DNA of 64,000 nt from Hymenopus coronatus (GCA_030762935.1 CM060883.1:53962001-54026000), one strand, 5' to 3'. Positions 21,840 to 34,200 are shown, counted from the stretch's first letter. Translations and numbers: made by a program. Notes: generated by a model from the letters alone, not told the origin.

Positions 21840-22620
21840 TTAAATGCGGTAACTATACGGCATGTATAGTATACTTCAAGCACAGTACTAACCTAACGGG
21901 CACTGCACCTAGGTACTGTTTACATGTTTGCGCTATCAAATTGGAGTGCGTCTTATAGACTCATATAAGGTGCATCTTGTATGCTTATGTCCAAGCATAA
22001 ATCCACCTAATGTTAAAGAAATGATACTATCTTGTCAAAGAAGCACATTTTTGTTGAACTGCTAATATTATCCGATAGAGGGGGCGGATGGGACAAAACG
22101 CGACCACAAAAGAAAAACATAATTATTCTGGTTCAAAGTTGCATATAACATCTATCCGAATACTTTCGTCTGTCTCTATATGCTCTGTGTTCGGTTCATG
22201 TTTGTGGAAGTCACTTCCACCGAAGGTCGCTTCTTGAGAGGAGGCAAGCTACCTTCGTTCGACCTGGCCCTTGTTTACTGGGTTTATTCAGTCACAGATA
22301 GTCGGGAGAAACGAGTAATTAAATTCACATACTGGTGAGCAAGTAAATGCAAAGCATTAGGTTCTCCTCATATTGTTGCAAACCGGGGAAGCAAAGGCCG
22401 AAACAGACACTATATTATACAATTTTAGAAGTCTCCAGTCTGCACTACAGGGGCTCAGTGGACTGGACCAGACTAGAGGAAATATCCATAAGATCAGGAC
22501 AAGAGTTCTTTCACCAAGAAAATGCAGTGTTTATGTTCATTAACCTTTTTTTGTAGCTTAACGTTCTTTAACCTGGTTAGTCATATCGAACGATGAATGA
22601 CATAGTGAAGTGAAGCTTAA
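21840..22620. other. Unassigned stretch upstream of the Tc1 relic
   Basis: May include the lost 5' end of the Tc1 element: 21940-21985 contains inverted-looking cttatagactcatataagg. No gene is supported. A 69-codon frame at 22347-22556 is unrecognised. Confidence 0.35.
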
Positions 22621-22621
22621 A

Positions 22622-22785
22622 TGATCTCGGGTTCCATGGAGCTTAGAGTTACTCGACATTCGCCTTATCAGGATAAGGGAAAACCTCGAAAAAACCTTAT
22701 TCGGGTAATTTACCCTAAGCGAGATTCGAACTCGCGACTCGTTGAATATGAGGCAGTCACGCTACCACCACACTACCCAGGCTAG
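22622..22785 (-). mobile_element. tRNA-derived SINE
   Basis: On the minus strand a tRNA-like head is visible: A-box-like tggtggtagcgtg and B-box gagttcgaatctcgc. A body with ggttttttcgaggttttccc follows. A similar gaaaacctcg stretch is common in insect SINEs, from general knowledge; I did not search. Confidence 0.6.
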
Positions 22786-23009
22786 TATTAACTTTTTTAC
22801 TGAACATGAAACAGTACATTCTACCTGTTGAAGGGTGTGACTCCCACGCTCTCGGCGACCATGCGACCTTCACTCATACTTGCTTCCAGGTAGCTCCTGC
22901 GTGAACATGGGTGCTTCCGACTTCTACCCGTACACCGGCTCTCTCCACTCTTAACGACTACATTGGTCAAAAGCCAACAGGCACTCGACCCCATGTGATT
23001 GCCACAATA
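22786..23009. other. Spacer between SINE and Tc1 element
   Basis: A 65-codon minus-strand frame (22821-23018) ends in the Tc1 left terminus and has no recognised domain. Confidence 0.35.
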
Positions 23010-23011
23010 TA

Positions 23012-24606
23012 CAGTCATGGAAAAAAGTATTCATACACCAGTGTTTATGTAGAAAAACTCAATTTATTATAACCAAAGTTAACATCCAGAGAGGTTATAT
23101 GGTATGATATTTCCTTCTGAATCTATACATATAAACGCATGACCTAAATTACTCCTCTTCAAAAAGTAAATAAAACATTTGTACCAGCTGGCTTTTCACA
23201 AGGAAAAAAGTATTCATACACTTAAAGAAAATGATAGTTTAAATACAATACAATAACAAAAGCTATACTTTGTAGGCATTCCTGTTCTACGTATTACTTC
23301 TGTTAACCTCTTTGGCATGGAATGAACCAGGTTTTTTGTAGTCTTTAAGTAATATTTTGCCATTCTTGCTGAAGACATTGTTTCAGAGCTGCCTTACTTC
23401 GTATGTCATGCTTTCGGACCATTCTTTCAAGGGTATCGCAAGATGTTCAATTGGATTAAGGTCTGCACTCTGTGCTGGAAACTTGAGAACGTAGGGAATA
23501 TGGTACAACAATCACAAACGAACAATTTCCGCCGTATGCTTAGGATCATTGTCTTGTTAAAAGTAGTAATCTGTGCCTAAACTCAATTTATCAACACTGT
23601 TTTGCAGATTATTATTTAGGATATTTAAATATTGAAATCTATCCATGTTACCTTCAACAAAAACAAGTAGCCATACATCCCCTTACCATAATTCCTCCTC
23701 CATCATGCTTCACTGTGACTTGAAGGTGCTTGGGTTCAAGCTCAGTATTTGATCTTCTCCACACCAAAATTCTACCATCATTTACAAATACATTCAATTT
23801 ACTTTCAACTGTGAACAGTACCCTGTCCCAGAAACTCATGTTCTTGCTTAGATGCTCTCGAGCAAATTCAAGTCTGACTTTCTTGTTCTTCTTGCTGATG
23901 TATGGTTTCTTTCTAGATATCCTAGCTCCATAGCCTGCACTACTTAGAACATAGCGAACAGCCCTTGGTGTTATTTCCTTTCCGAACTGGTCGTTAACAT
24001 AGGCAGACAATTCAGGGGTTGTAAATTTAGGATATTTTTTTTTATCATTCTTACTAACATATTCTTCTCCCTTTGCGTTCGCTTCTGTGGTCGCCCTCTA
24101 ATGATAGAATTTCTCGCTCTATATTGTGTTATTATGGACTGTACAGTTGCCCGGCTTCTTCCAATAACATCAGCAATGTTTGAAAATGATTTTCCCTTTT
24201 GATATTGAGAGATAACTATCTGTCTTTCCTCTACAGTTGTTTCTTTACCTTTGCGGCCCATATTTCTGTCGCACGGCATTCACTACGTAACAGAACCAAC
24301 AAGCAGGAGGTGTAGCTTGCCACTGAAGGCCTTGCTTGCTGCAAACGTTTCGTTGGTGGTTTCTGTGTTTACATTTCTAGTGGTGTATGAATACTTTTTT
24401 CACTGTCAAATACAGCCAGCATTTGGGGTATCGTTTATTTCCGTGAGGTACGTTTGTTTAATACTCAAATTTTTGTTATCATGACACTGTTTATTTAATG
24501 GGGTGGCTTGCTACTCAGAATCGTAGCGCTGTCATTTAATTTAATATGGAAATATCAGTGGTCAATTTCAATTGCAGTGCTGTATGAATACTTATTTCCA
24601 TGACTA
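23012..24606 (-). mobile_element. Tc1-like transposon with IR/DR ends
   Basis: Bounded by TA (23010-23011 and 24607-24608). The left end cagtcatggaaaaaagtatt is matched by the right end tatgaatacttatttccatg. The transposase-binding motif (aaaaagtattcataca) occurs twice per end: outer at 23020-23036 and inner at 23203-23220 on the left; inner at 24385-24405 and outer at 24581-24600 on the right. This is the inverted-plus-direct repeat layout known from some Tc1 elements such as Sleeping Beauty. It encloses a broken transposase. Length 1595 bp, about normal for the group. Confidence 0.85.
23230..24261 (-). pseudogene. Tc1-like transposase, broken
   Basis: Starts MGRKGKETTVEERQIV at about 24261. 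A paired-like DNA-binding domain follows (FSNIADVIGRSRATVQSI) with a GRPQKRT hook-like linker. The frame shifts in an A-run near 24038 and resumes as PELSAYVNDQFGKEIT. First catalytic region DRVLFTVESKLNVF has Val where a catalytic Asp is expected. The second, QDNDPKHTA (about 23531-23558), is preceded by a stop. The third, SADLNPIEH (about 23443-23475), is intact. Further stops are present, so it cannot make a full protein. Confidence 0.85.
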
Positions 24607-24649
24607 TACATACATGTAAATTAATGAAACTACATTAATGAAAAAAATC

Positions 24650-25495
24650 TGATATGTTCCATGCATATCACATCTTCCATCTACTCTCAAAACAAATTTT
24701 CTTACAATAGATTATTATTTTATCTACATAATGCTAGTCGAGGTAAGCATTAGCAGAAATGTCTTATTACTTGATTCCTAGTATGTAGAAGGTAATAAGT
24801 AAAATGCATTAGTATAGATTAATATAATATTCAAATGTTTTAAACGCTGGATGCTATGTGAAACTATTTAAATTCGCTTCTCTTTGCATGCTCAGAAGCA
24901 AAGCAAAAGAGAGGTGAAACGAAAGACGACTTCCTGTTTGAGAGAAGTTTTAAATGGTTCAAAATTGAAACCGATAACAGGAATATCTCGGAAACCGTCA
25001 AATAAAGCTTTATGACATAAACTGTGTATTTTAATGAGATTTATATTTTTGTGCTGTAAGTTTTATCTGTCTCTTACGGTTTACCAGTTACACAAAGTCA
25101 TCCAGAATGAAGAGATCTTCATATAATATTCCCAGAGAATGCAAAATATACATTTCGTTTGTCCTAAAGTATCTTAAATGTATTTTAAACTATCAAAATG
25201 TTTTGAACCATTTTTTGAGAAAATTAAAATTTACGAAATATGTTTCATGTAAAGAGTAGTCGGGGTGGAGGGATTTTCTTGAAAATCTTCGTATCGCATC
25301 TTTGGAAGATACCAAACTTAATTATCACACACACGCGTGCACGCGGACCTTTTTATAAAACTTTTTTTTTTAATTCAGCATGTCTCAAATCATGTGTTTC
25401 CGATGAAATTTCGGTATCGAAGTTTTGGGTGGAATACAATATCTTCTCTATATACTACACATTATACATATGTGCCAGAGAAAGTGAAAATAGAT
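24650..25495 (+). mobile_element. Family A copy (plus)
   Basis: Runs from tctgatatgttccatgcata to gccagagaaagtgaaaa, with the G-rich tract at 25260, the palindrome partly lost, a short cacacacgcgtgcacgcgg CA site and the terminal hairpin. Confidence 0.7.
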
Positions 25496-25499
25496 AACA

Positions 25500-26215
25500 A
25501 ACAGGCAAATTTCACGTCTACAGCGCAGACCGCTGCACACTTAGGATGTGGAGAACATTAAATTGAGTTGTTTCATATATAATCAAGAACATTTCTGTAT
25601 AGTTTTTGAATTATAGTATCATGTGACATGAGAAATGCTTTTAAGAGGTAGAAAAATAACAATATACTAGTACTATATTATCACTTAATAATGAAGCATA
25701 ACGAATATACAGATATTTCACCACGAATCATCCGTGAAAACAAGGCGATGATTTGGACAACGACTTGACTGTTATCTAAATGGCATTCTTGCTCCTTCAC
25801 CGCCATGTGCGGTAATTTTAAATTTTCTGGCTTCTGTCCAACTTCCAGAGATGGAGGAAACGATTTCAGAGACGAAGTTGCTCCAAGGGCCGATTCCGCT
25901 ACACTGAACAGAAACGATTTTTTAGATTTGGAGATTCCAACCGTAGAATTTCTCACTTAATCATAAACTGCGGTCTACTGCATTAAGCTGTGTTGGCTAC
26001 TGCAGAATAGTATCTTAAAATTAGGTACTCAACCGCTTTAACCGTTTCTGGAAAGTTAAAATAGTATAGTGGTATCTCAAGCTTCCAGTTAAATATAGAT
26101 GGATAAGAATGAGATCGCGTTTTGAATAGTTTATTTATTGATATAGATTTAATTGTGTTCTTTGGCTTGCTTTTTGGAATAGAATAGTTTCACATACTAG
26201 GTAACAAAATGCAGG
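25500..26215. other. Unassigned stretch with a 91-codon frame
   Basis: A minus-strand frame at 25681-25956 (91 codons, Ser/Val-rich, starting MRNSTVGISKSKK) lies outside recognisable repeats. No domain is recognised; chance is the default reading. Confidence 0.25.
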
Positions 26216-26221
26216 CAAATT

Positions 26222-27075
26222 ATTTTCTCTAGACGTACTATGTACATAGTGTATAGAGAAGGTATTGCATTCCACCCAAAAATTGGATACCGAGATTTCA
26301 CCGTAAACAGACGTTTTAGGATCCTCTGTATCCAAAGACAGCATTTGTAGTAAAAGGTCCGCGCGCGGGTGTGTGTGTGTCTGTGAACACGATCACTCAA
26401 AAACTAAAAATCGGTAAAATAACAAACTTTGTACTTAACTTTAGTATCGTCTCGCATCATCCAGGGATGCGAGACGATATTTTGAGAAAAATCCCACCAC
26501 CCCAAACTACCCATGGAAAAAAAAAATACTTTCTCAAAATTGGCTCTAAAGATTTTGATTAAAATACCGTATACTAAAGATATGTATATGTCAAATACAT
26601 TTTATATCTTTTATTTTCTGGGAATAGTCTTTAAAGACCTCTTTATTCTGAATGTACTTTGTTGAATTTTGCGAAACTGGTAAACCGTAGGAGAGAGACA
26701 AAAACTTACTACAGAAAGAATGTAGATCACGTTGAAACACACAATTTATGTTCATATACGCTTTTTCGTGGAATTGACCATTTCTGTGATACTTATTATT
26801 TGTTTCAGATTTAAAATACTTAATGTTTTCTAAAACGGAAGGTTGTAAACTCCTGGCTCTGCATAGAAACGAATGACAACCAAGTTTTAAAAGATTTAAC
26901 AAACGTTTTAACCTAATGTATTCCATTATTCACCTTTTACTGGCAAGAAAGCAAGTAAGAAGACTATTTCTGCTAATGTTTATCTCGATTATCATAAAGA
27001 AGATAGAAGAATTTGCTTTTTAACAATAATTTGTTACAGCGATGTAGAGAAAGTCATGTGAATGGAACACATTTT
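26222..27075 (-). mobile_element. Family A copy (minus)
   Basis: Starts with the hairpin (tctctagacgtactatgtac) and runs to gtcatgtgaatggaacacat. A local inverted duplication around 26445-26480 (cgtctcgcatc/gatgcgagacg) is private to this copy. Confidence 0.75.
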
Positions 27076-27079
27076 TATC

Positions 27080-27925
27080 AGGTGCCCCAAACTCCCACCC
27101 TGACCCAAAAGAATTACATCGATGGCAATTGATTTCGTTCAAACTTTGGAACGTTGATCGTTATTTATCAGATATATATATATAAAAAAAACTGCGATTT
27201 TCTCTTATTTTAAGAAAGTAATTAAATGTTGACAGAATGCCAAAACTGGCTTCTTCTTCTTCAAAAGTAAGGCCAGAAGAGTCAGATAATGAATATTATT
27301 GAAGAGGTGCCAGATTGTTTTACTGATTTCTTGGCGCCCAAACGTCTAGCCAGAATTGGCCGTCACGGCATTTGTACACTACGCGGATATTGTTTGCATT
27401 ACCCACAAATGTTATTTTGTTAATTGTTTGTATAAGAGCACCAGCTCTCTCCATTTACAAGTAATAGATTTAAAATCCGATATCTAACAGTGGCGTGGCT
27501 CTATATCTATTGCCAGAAATTCTGAATGTTATTCCTATAAGTCTGTTTTTTCTTCTCAGATGCTTATATACATAAAAATATTTAATATTTTAATTTAGTC
27601 TAAATAAGGACATTTATTCTACTCTCAATATATACAGAAGTCTGTGACCCTGGAGTTTTCATAAAACAAACCACTATATACAGACAATGCAAACCAAATG
27701 AGAGAGAAAAGGATAGATATTTTAACATCTTGTTACTCGTAGGTTGCTTGAGTAAACGGAGATGTGCTGAAATAATGAACAGCCGTTTCTGTCTGTACTG
27801 AACTCCACTAACTGGTTTAGCAAATCTTGATGTTGACTTTCAATCCATGCTTATGCTTTATTCACTGTTAGAGGAAGCGAAAAGGCCTGTATTACGCACA
27901 CGGTAAAGGTAAAATTATGGGTTGT
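27080..27925. other. Unassigned stretch
   Basis: No feature beyond a short TA run at 27172. The last 60 bases already drift into degenerate units of the following minisatellite. Confidence 0.4.
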
Positions 27926-27929
27926 CAAA

Positions 27930-28480
27930 AGGTTATAGTCACATAACGCACACGTGAAATATTTGTCATCTAAAGGGTACAGTCACATAGCGTACAAATG
28001 AAATATTAATATCGAAAGGGTATAGTCAGATAGCGTTCACATGAAGTATTTGTCATCGAAAGGGTATAGTCACAGCGTACAAGTGGAATTTTGTCATCGA
28101 AAAGGTATAGTCAGATAGCGTACACATGAAGTATTTGTCATCGAAAGGGTATAGTCACATAGCGTACACATGAAATATTTGTATCGAAATGGTATAGTCA
28201 CATAGCGTACAAATGAAATATTTGTATCGAAAGGGTATAGTCACATAGCGTACACATGAAATATTTGTATCGAAAGGGTATAGTCACACAGCGTACACAT
28301 GAAGCATTTGTCATCGAAAGGGTATAGTCACGTAGCGTACAAATAAAATATTTGTATCGAAAGGGTATAGTCGCATAGAGTACACATGAAGCATTTGTCA
28401 TCGAAAGGGTATAGTAACATAGAGCATGCATGAAATATTTGTACCTGTGGTACATGTGCACATTGCGCACAGGTAAAACT
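27930..28480. repeat. Minisatellite of 43/44-bp units
   Basis: About 12 recognisable units and decaying ends. The core of each unit is gggtatagtcacatagcgta followed by cacatgaa and a [t]attt[gt] block. Two length forms alternate irregularly: one with tttgtcatcgaaa (44 bp) and one with tttgtatcgaaa (43 bp). Some units carry a private cagata or acagcg variant. Frames crossing it are artefacts. Confidence 0.92.
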
Positions 28481-28484
28481 TTTA

Positions 28485-28760
28485 TATTCAAGTTCCCTAG
28501 TTAAGATTTCTAGGTTTAGGACTAGTGAAACCATACTAGAACACGTCGTTAATACGTTTTGATATTATTTCGGCGGTTTAAAAATTGCTTATTTAATATT
28601 ATAAAATAACAAATTAAAAATAATTTCAGGCAATTAAGCAGTGAGTTACTGCTTGCTGTGGAGGGATGCAGCGCTTGTAAGAAAATTAAAGCGGGTTATT
28701 TGTCCCAGTTGACATTGTTCTATAATTTCACTAAAGTTCTGACGTCTGCTAAGGTGTCTG
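28485..28760. other. Unassigned spacer
   Basis: Short A+T-rich interval. Nothing supported. Confidence 0.4.
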
Positions 28761-28761
28761 C

Positions 28762-29715
28762 GATTTTTACTTTTTAACGCACATATACAACGTAGAAAAG
28801 GTGTTATATTCCACCCAGACTGAAATTTCACTGGAAATATATATTTTGAGACCCCCTTGAATTTAAAGAAAAACATTTTTAGAAAAAAGTCAGTGTATGT
28901 GTGTATTCAAAAACGAAAATGTGTGGTCCAAAAACGATTTTCAAGAAAATCCCCATAAAACATGTTCGGAAATTTTATTTCTTTCAAAAATGATTTTCGA
29001 TTTTGATTAAAATATCGTATACTAAAGATATTTACATGACTTATAACAAATATGTTGAATTTTCTGGCAACAGCCTTAAAGTTTCATTCTGAATGACTTT
29101 TGCATAACTGGTAGACCATAAGACAGACAAAACCTTATTACAAAAAATGTAGATCTTGTCAAAACACAATTTATGTCCTTTACATCTTTGTTGTGGAGCT
29201 AATTGTTTTTTTAGACATTCCTTGTTATTGGTTGTATAATATATATATATATTTCTCAAACAGGAAGTCGTGTTTCTTTTGTTTTACTGGTCATGCATAT
29301 AAGCGAATTTTAATAACAATCGCATAGTGACAGCTTTTAAAACATATGGCTGTTGCTTTAGCATAGTGTATTCCCTTAGATCTCTTCTTCTTATAAGGGC
29401 CTAAGCAAAAAGACCATTCTATTTAAACTACGAAACTTTTCTCAAACAGGTTACTGTTTCTTACATCTCGCTTTTGTTTATTGTTAGCCTTGCAAAGCGA
29501 ATCGGACTTCAATTGTTCACGTAGCGACTGGCTTTTAGGAGATATGACTATTGCTTTAGCCTAATTTCCCGTATGCTTACAAGGAATCAAGTAGTAAGAC
29601 CATATCTACTAATACTTTTTTCGATTAGCATGATATAGATAAAAGAATATGTTTTGTAAAAATAGTTTGCAGAACGGGAAGAGAAAGTCGTGTGAATAGA
29701 ACACCTCAGATTTTT
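28762..29715 (-). mobile_element. Family A copy (minus) with partial duplication
   Basis: Starts actttttaacgcacatatac and ends gtgaatagaacacctcaga. The segment from tttctcaaac through gctttagc is present twice (about 29250-29365 and 29428-29560). The palindrome zone is deleted. Confidence 0.65.
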
Positions 29716-29719
29716 TATT

Positions 29720-30262
29720 TATGTTATCAAAATCTCCGCTACATGTGCTATTGAAAAAGGCAAAATTTGGTTCCTATTGGATACTTCTAAAACGATAGAG
29801 CCAAAATTGTATGCCTAAGGCAATCACATGCATTTTCATTAAATATCGGCGCTTTTGCTGCTCACGGCGCTCCAAACGTTGATTCTCTTATAGAGAGGCA
29901 CTTAATTAATAGCATTAGGTTTCCAGCACTCTAATACCATTGTTTTCTGTGCGCACAAAAGCACCACCCACCTCCAAAGGCTAAAAATCCGCGTCTGTGC
30001 CTCCGTTGCGTAACTTATCGAGAATCCGCTCTTAAAATATGCATCTATACACTATAATTCTCTCGAATCAAGAAAATATGCCTTATTTATTTTATCTGGT
30101 TGTAATTTTAGCAGTTTAGTAGCTCTTTGTACGGATTTGTAAGAAATGAACGTTGTTAAGAAAGTTAACGAAGCGAAATGTATGAAGAGTAGTGCAAGAG
30201 ATATCATCTGTTATCCAAAATATTCATAATGTCTTATTACTAAATTCCTTAAAAGCAGAAGA
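29720..30262. other. Unassigned stretch
   Basis: Contains a slightly G+C-richer segment around 29850-30010, without recognisable content. Confidence 0.4.
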
Positions 30263-30267
30263 AAAAA

Positions 30268-31175
30268 ATTTGATGTAATCCATTCACATGACTTTCTCTA
30301 TATCTCTGCAACAACTTTTTGTTAAAAGGTTTATGCTTCTATTTACTTCATGTTAACTGAGAAAAAATTAGCAGAAATAGTCTTATTACTTGCTTCCATG
30401 TAAGTAGAAGCGAAATAAGGGAGTAACATAGGTTAAAGTTACAGTCAAAAGCTGGTTGCTATGTGACTGAAGTTCCTTTGTTTGTATGGACAAAGTTGAC
30501 AAATTCCTGTATGAGAAAAGTAAAAGTTTTTTAAGCCTGAAACAAAAAACAACGAATATCTAAAAAAACCATCAAATCCACGAAAAAAATGTATAGGTAA
30601 CATAAATTGTGTGTTTTAATGTGATCTACAGTTTTTGTGTGGTAAGTTTTTGTCTATCTCTTACGGTTTACCAGTTCACAAAATTCCGTAAAATTCGTCC
30701 AGAATAAAGTAGTCTTCAGAGGCTATTCCCAGAAAATTCAAGATATGCATTTTATTTGTCAAATATATATCTTTAATATACGATATTTTAATCAAAATCG
30801 TTGGAGCCATTTTTTAGAAAATCAAAATTTTCGAAAATTTTTCCATGTGAAGGGTAGTTGGAGGTGGGGGGATTTTCTTGAAAATCTTCGTGTCCCATCC
30901 TTGGAAGATACTGAACTTAAATACCAAGTTCGGTATTTAACGGTGTTTTCGTGTTTGAGTTGTGCTGCCCACAGACACACACGCACACACACACACATAC
31001 CCACAGACAGACACACACACGGACATTTTTCTAAAAATGTTTTTTTTTTAATTCAGGTGGTCTCAAAACATGTATTTCCGGTGAAATCTCGGTATCGAAT
31101 TTTTGGGTACAATGCAATACCTTCTCTATACATTATGTATATAGTACGTATAGAGAAGTAATAACCGATAGTAAA
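30268..31175 (+). mobile_element. Family A copy (plus), well preserved
   Basis: Runs from ttgatgtaatccattcacat to gtatagagaagtaataa. All landmarks are present: cttacggtttaccagtt, the G-rich tract, the palindrome, gctgcccacagacacacacg with a CA site, ttccggtgaaatctcggtat, and the hairpin. Confidence 0.8.
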
Positions 31176-31184
31176 ATATTTTGA

Positions 31185-31710
31185 AATGTGTTTGCTATGT
31201 GATTGAAATTGCCAGGAGTTGACAAATTCCAGTAGGAGTAAAGGTTCTAAAAAAGTATATGACATTAATGATTTGAATGTAAGGTTTTGTCAGTTTCTTG
31301 CGGTTTACCACTCGGGCAATGTTCGGCAAAATTCACCCATAATGAAGTCATGTAAATATCTTTAATACACGGTGTTTAAATAACATTTTTCGAAATTTTT
31401 TCCATATGAAAGATAGTTTAGGGTAGGGAGGTTTTCCTCAAAATCCTTGGAAGATATTAAACATAAATACCAAGTTTGTATAATGCCGAGTTTTCGTTTT
31501 TGAGCTATCGTGTTCCCAAACACACGGGCGCACACACATACACACACACACCCATCCACCCCCTCCCACACACACACACACACAATGATTTATTTAAATA
31601 CAGGAGATTCTAAAACGTGCATTTTCGGTGAAATGTCAGTATGGAATTTTTGGGTAGAATACAATACCTTCTCGTAGACTACGTCCATAGTATATGTAGA
31701 GAAAGTAAAT
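31185..31710 (+). repeat. Family A copy (plus), 5'-truncated
   Basis: Begins internally (tttgctatgtgattgaaatt) and ends tatgtagagaaagtaaat, with a CA site at 31523-31584. Confidence 0.7.
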
Positions 31711-31714
31711 TCGG

Positions 31715-32008
31715 TTAAATATCAAACTTGGTATTTAAGTTCAGCATCTTCCAAGATGATTTTCAAGAAAATTCCCTGCCCCAAACTACTCTTACATGCA
31801 AAAAAGTTAGCGACACCTTTTAAAATATTTGACCCTCACCTTAGCCTAGTATGTTCCCTTATTTTCCTTCTACTTTTAATGAACTAGGTAGTGGATTTAT
31901 GCTAATGTTTATCTCGATTAGCATGAAGGAGATAGAGAATAAACTTCTGTAAGATTAGTTTATTTGCAGATCAGATAAAGTCACGTGAACGTCCATCATC
32001 AGTTTTTT
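31715..32008 (-). repeat. Family A copy (minus), internally deleted
   Basis: Enters at the palindrome (atatcaaacttggtattta), loses the central part and ends gtgaacgtccatcatcag. Confidence 0.6.
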
Positions 32009-32134
32009 TTCAGTCGCGCGTTCATGCTTAGAAGCTCAATATTTCAATCTCGCCTTCTATTGCTTTATGCAATATGACAGGCAGGACTATGCTGATTTGT
32101 GGTCCGGAATAGGAAACGCCCCCCCCCCCAAAAA

Positions 32135-33015
32135 AAAAACTTCACATGACTTTCTCTACATCTCTGTAACAAATTATTGTTAAACAACTTATTCTATCTG
32201 CTTCTTTTAATCGTGTTAAACATTAGCAGAAATTGTCTTATTACTTGCTTCCTTGTAAGTAGGGGGGAAATAATGAATACACGAGGCAAAAGGGATAGTT
32301 AAATCTTTTAAAAGCTGGTTGCCATATGGCTGAGATCCGTTTCTTTGCATGGCCAGGAGTTTGCCAATTCCCGTATGATAAAAGTTTTAAATATTTTAAT
32401 TCTGAAACCAGTAACAAGGAATATCTCAGAAATGGTCAACATGACGAAAAAATGTATATGACATCTTAATGAGATTTAAATTTGTCGTGCAGTAAGTTTT
32501 GTCTATCTCTTGCGGTTTACAAGTTATGCACAATTCAGCAAAATCCATTCAGAATAAAGAGGTCATCCGAGAATATTCCCAGAAAATTCAATTTATCCAT
32601 TTTATTTGCCATTTACATATCTTTAATATGCGGTATTTTAATCAAAATCGTTAGAGCTACTTTTGAGAAAATCAAAATATCGAATTTGTTTCCATTTAAA
32701 GAATAGTTTGGTGTGGAGAGATATTTCTCAAAAGCTTCGTGTCGCATCCTAAGAAGATGCTAAACTTAAAAAATATCAAATTTGATATTTGACGTTCTTT
32801 TCGTTTTTGAGTTGTGTTCACGGTCACATACACACGGACCTTTTTCTAAAAATGCTTCTTTTGTAAAGAGGGGATCCTAAGGAAGGCCTGCAAACTCTTT
32901 AACTTCCACTTCCATCAGTAACGCAATAATTGCTCCACAGCGAAGTAACTACCTTTCTGGTGAAATCTCGATATCGAATATGCCTTCTCTATCTACGTAC
33001 CGTGTGCCAGTAAAC
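32135..33015 (+). mobile_element. Family A copy (plus) with small insertion
   Basis: Starts near cttcacatgactttctctac and ends near the ctatctacgtaccgtg hairpin. About 80 bp of foreign sequence (ggaaggcctgcaaactcttt and following) splits gatcctaa from ttctggtgaaatctcgat. A related ggaaggcctacaaactct occurs at 33371. Confidence 0.65.
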
Positions 33016-33600
33016 ACCAGATGGTACATTTCCTAATATTTCGCTTTTTTTCCAAAAAATGTAAACACATATTGCACATCGGAAGGCTTGTTCTGTATTC
33101 CCCAAGATAAATGAATTAAATATCTTGGTAATAATCTAGAGATTTCCATATCGTTAGTCCTATATCTTATGAAAAGAAATTTCCTCCATAGCGACTTATC
33201 ACTGGACGGATTTCTTACAACATCAAAAGGGGATTTCAATGTCTCCTTTGAGGATTTCGAAGGGCGATAAAAGAGAAAGTGCTGGATTTGTTTGTATAAC
33301 AAGAACTGCTTATCTTAGCCCTGTATCTGGCATTTTCTTAGTCGTCTGACATTAACAACAAATCCATAGGAAGGCCTACAAACTCTAACCTCCTATCTTC
33401 GCCGTTGCCTCATTGAAATTTTGTTGATTTTATCAGCGTCTGAAGCTTAGAATTTATGCAGCAAGAAGCAGATGATTTCAAACTTCAGTTATCCAGTGAG
33501 TTAAAATGCGATCAGATTAGGTACACGAATTTTCCTGGCCCGAGCCTAAGACCTGGAACGGATTTACGAGTCTTGTTCCAGATTTAATAACTCTAAACCT
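33016..33600. other. Unassigned stretch with an 89-codon frame
   Basis: Minus frame 33033-33302 starts MLYKQIQHFLF and has no recognised domain. No other feature. Confidence 0.3.
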
Positions 33601-33605
33601 TTTAA

Positions 33606-33700
33606 AAAATCTGATGAGTTGCCTTCACATGACTTTTGTACTATCTCTGTTAACTATTTCTTACAAAAGCTTATTCTTCTCGCTGCTTCTTGTGAATCGA
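33606..33700 (+). repeat. Family A left-end fragment
   Basis: Contains tctgatgagttgccttcaca through cttattcttctcgctgcttc only. Confidence 0.55.
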
Positions 33701-33799
33701 GATAGATATCGATCTTGTAGGGATAAGAACACATTAAATATTTTGTTAATTATTTTTCCATACGTGCGAACCAACCAATTGAATTTAATACCTTGTCAG

Positions 33800-33930
33800 T
33801 ATGTTGCCATAGTAGCCCAGTGGTTAGGATAACCGGCTAGAGACCGTGAGATCCTTGGTTCAAATCCCGCTTGGCATTGACTTTTTCAGTCTGTCTCTAC
33901 GTATCCAACTCCTGTCCCTGACATGGTTTG
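33800..33930 (+). mobile_element. tRNA-derived SINE (type C), first of a pair
   Basis: tRNA-like head with tagcccagtggttagg as A-box region and ggttcaaatccc as B-box. A tail with ttttcagtctgtctctac follows. The second copy lies 288 bp downstream in the same orientation. Confidence 0.65.
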
Positions 33931-34084
33931 TGTGGAAAAAAACAATTAACACTAATTGGTCTAACAGTTGGTTTACTATGAAATCTGGAACTTACATTAC
34001 TTATGACTTTGTAAGTCGCCCTCTCAAAATAATTTGACAACACTGTGTGATTTACCGAGTCAGTTGAGGAATTTAATGCTATGT

Positions 34085-34200
34085 CGGTATGTGACCATTG
34101 TAACTCAGTGGTTAAAACGACTGGCTAGAGACCGAGAGATCCGTATTTCAAATGCCGACTAAGGCATTGAGATTTTCAGTCTGGCTGTACTTGTCTAAAT
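34085..34200 (+). mobile_element. tRNA-derived SINE (type C), second of a pair
   Basis: The A-box region reads taactcagtggttaaa, the B-box is diverged (tttcaaatgccg), and the tail is ttttcagtctggctgtac. The preceding 25 bases also match the first copy, which points to a segmental tandem duplication rather than two insertions. Confidence 0.6.

Noticed and set aside
27930..28480. CRISPR-like array
   Set aside because: Units are continuous tandem repeats without unique spacers, in a eukaryotic context.
33808..33880. Possible functional tRNA gene
   Set aside because: A second diverged copy with the same tail sits 288 bp away and the acceptor stem does not pair, as for a SINE head.
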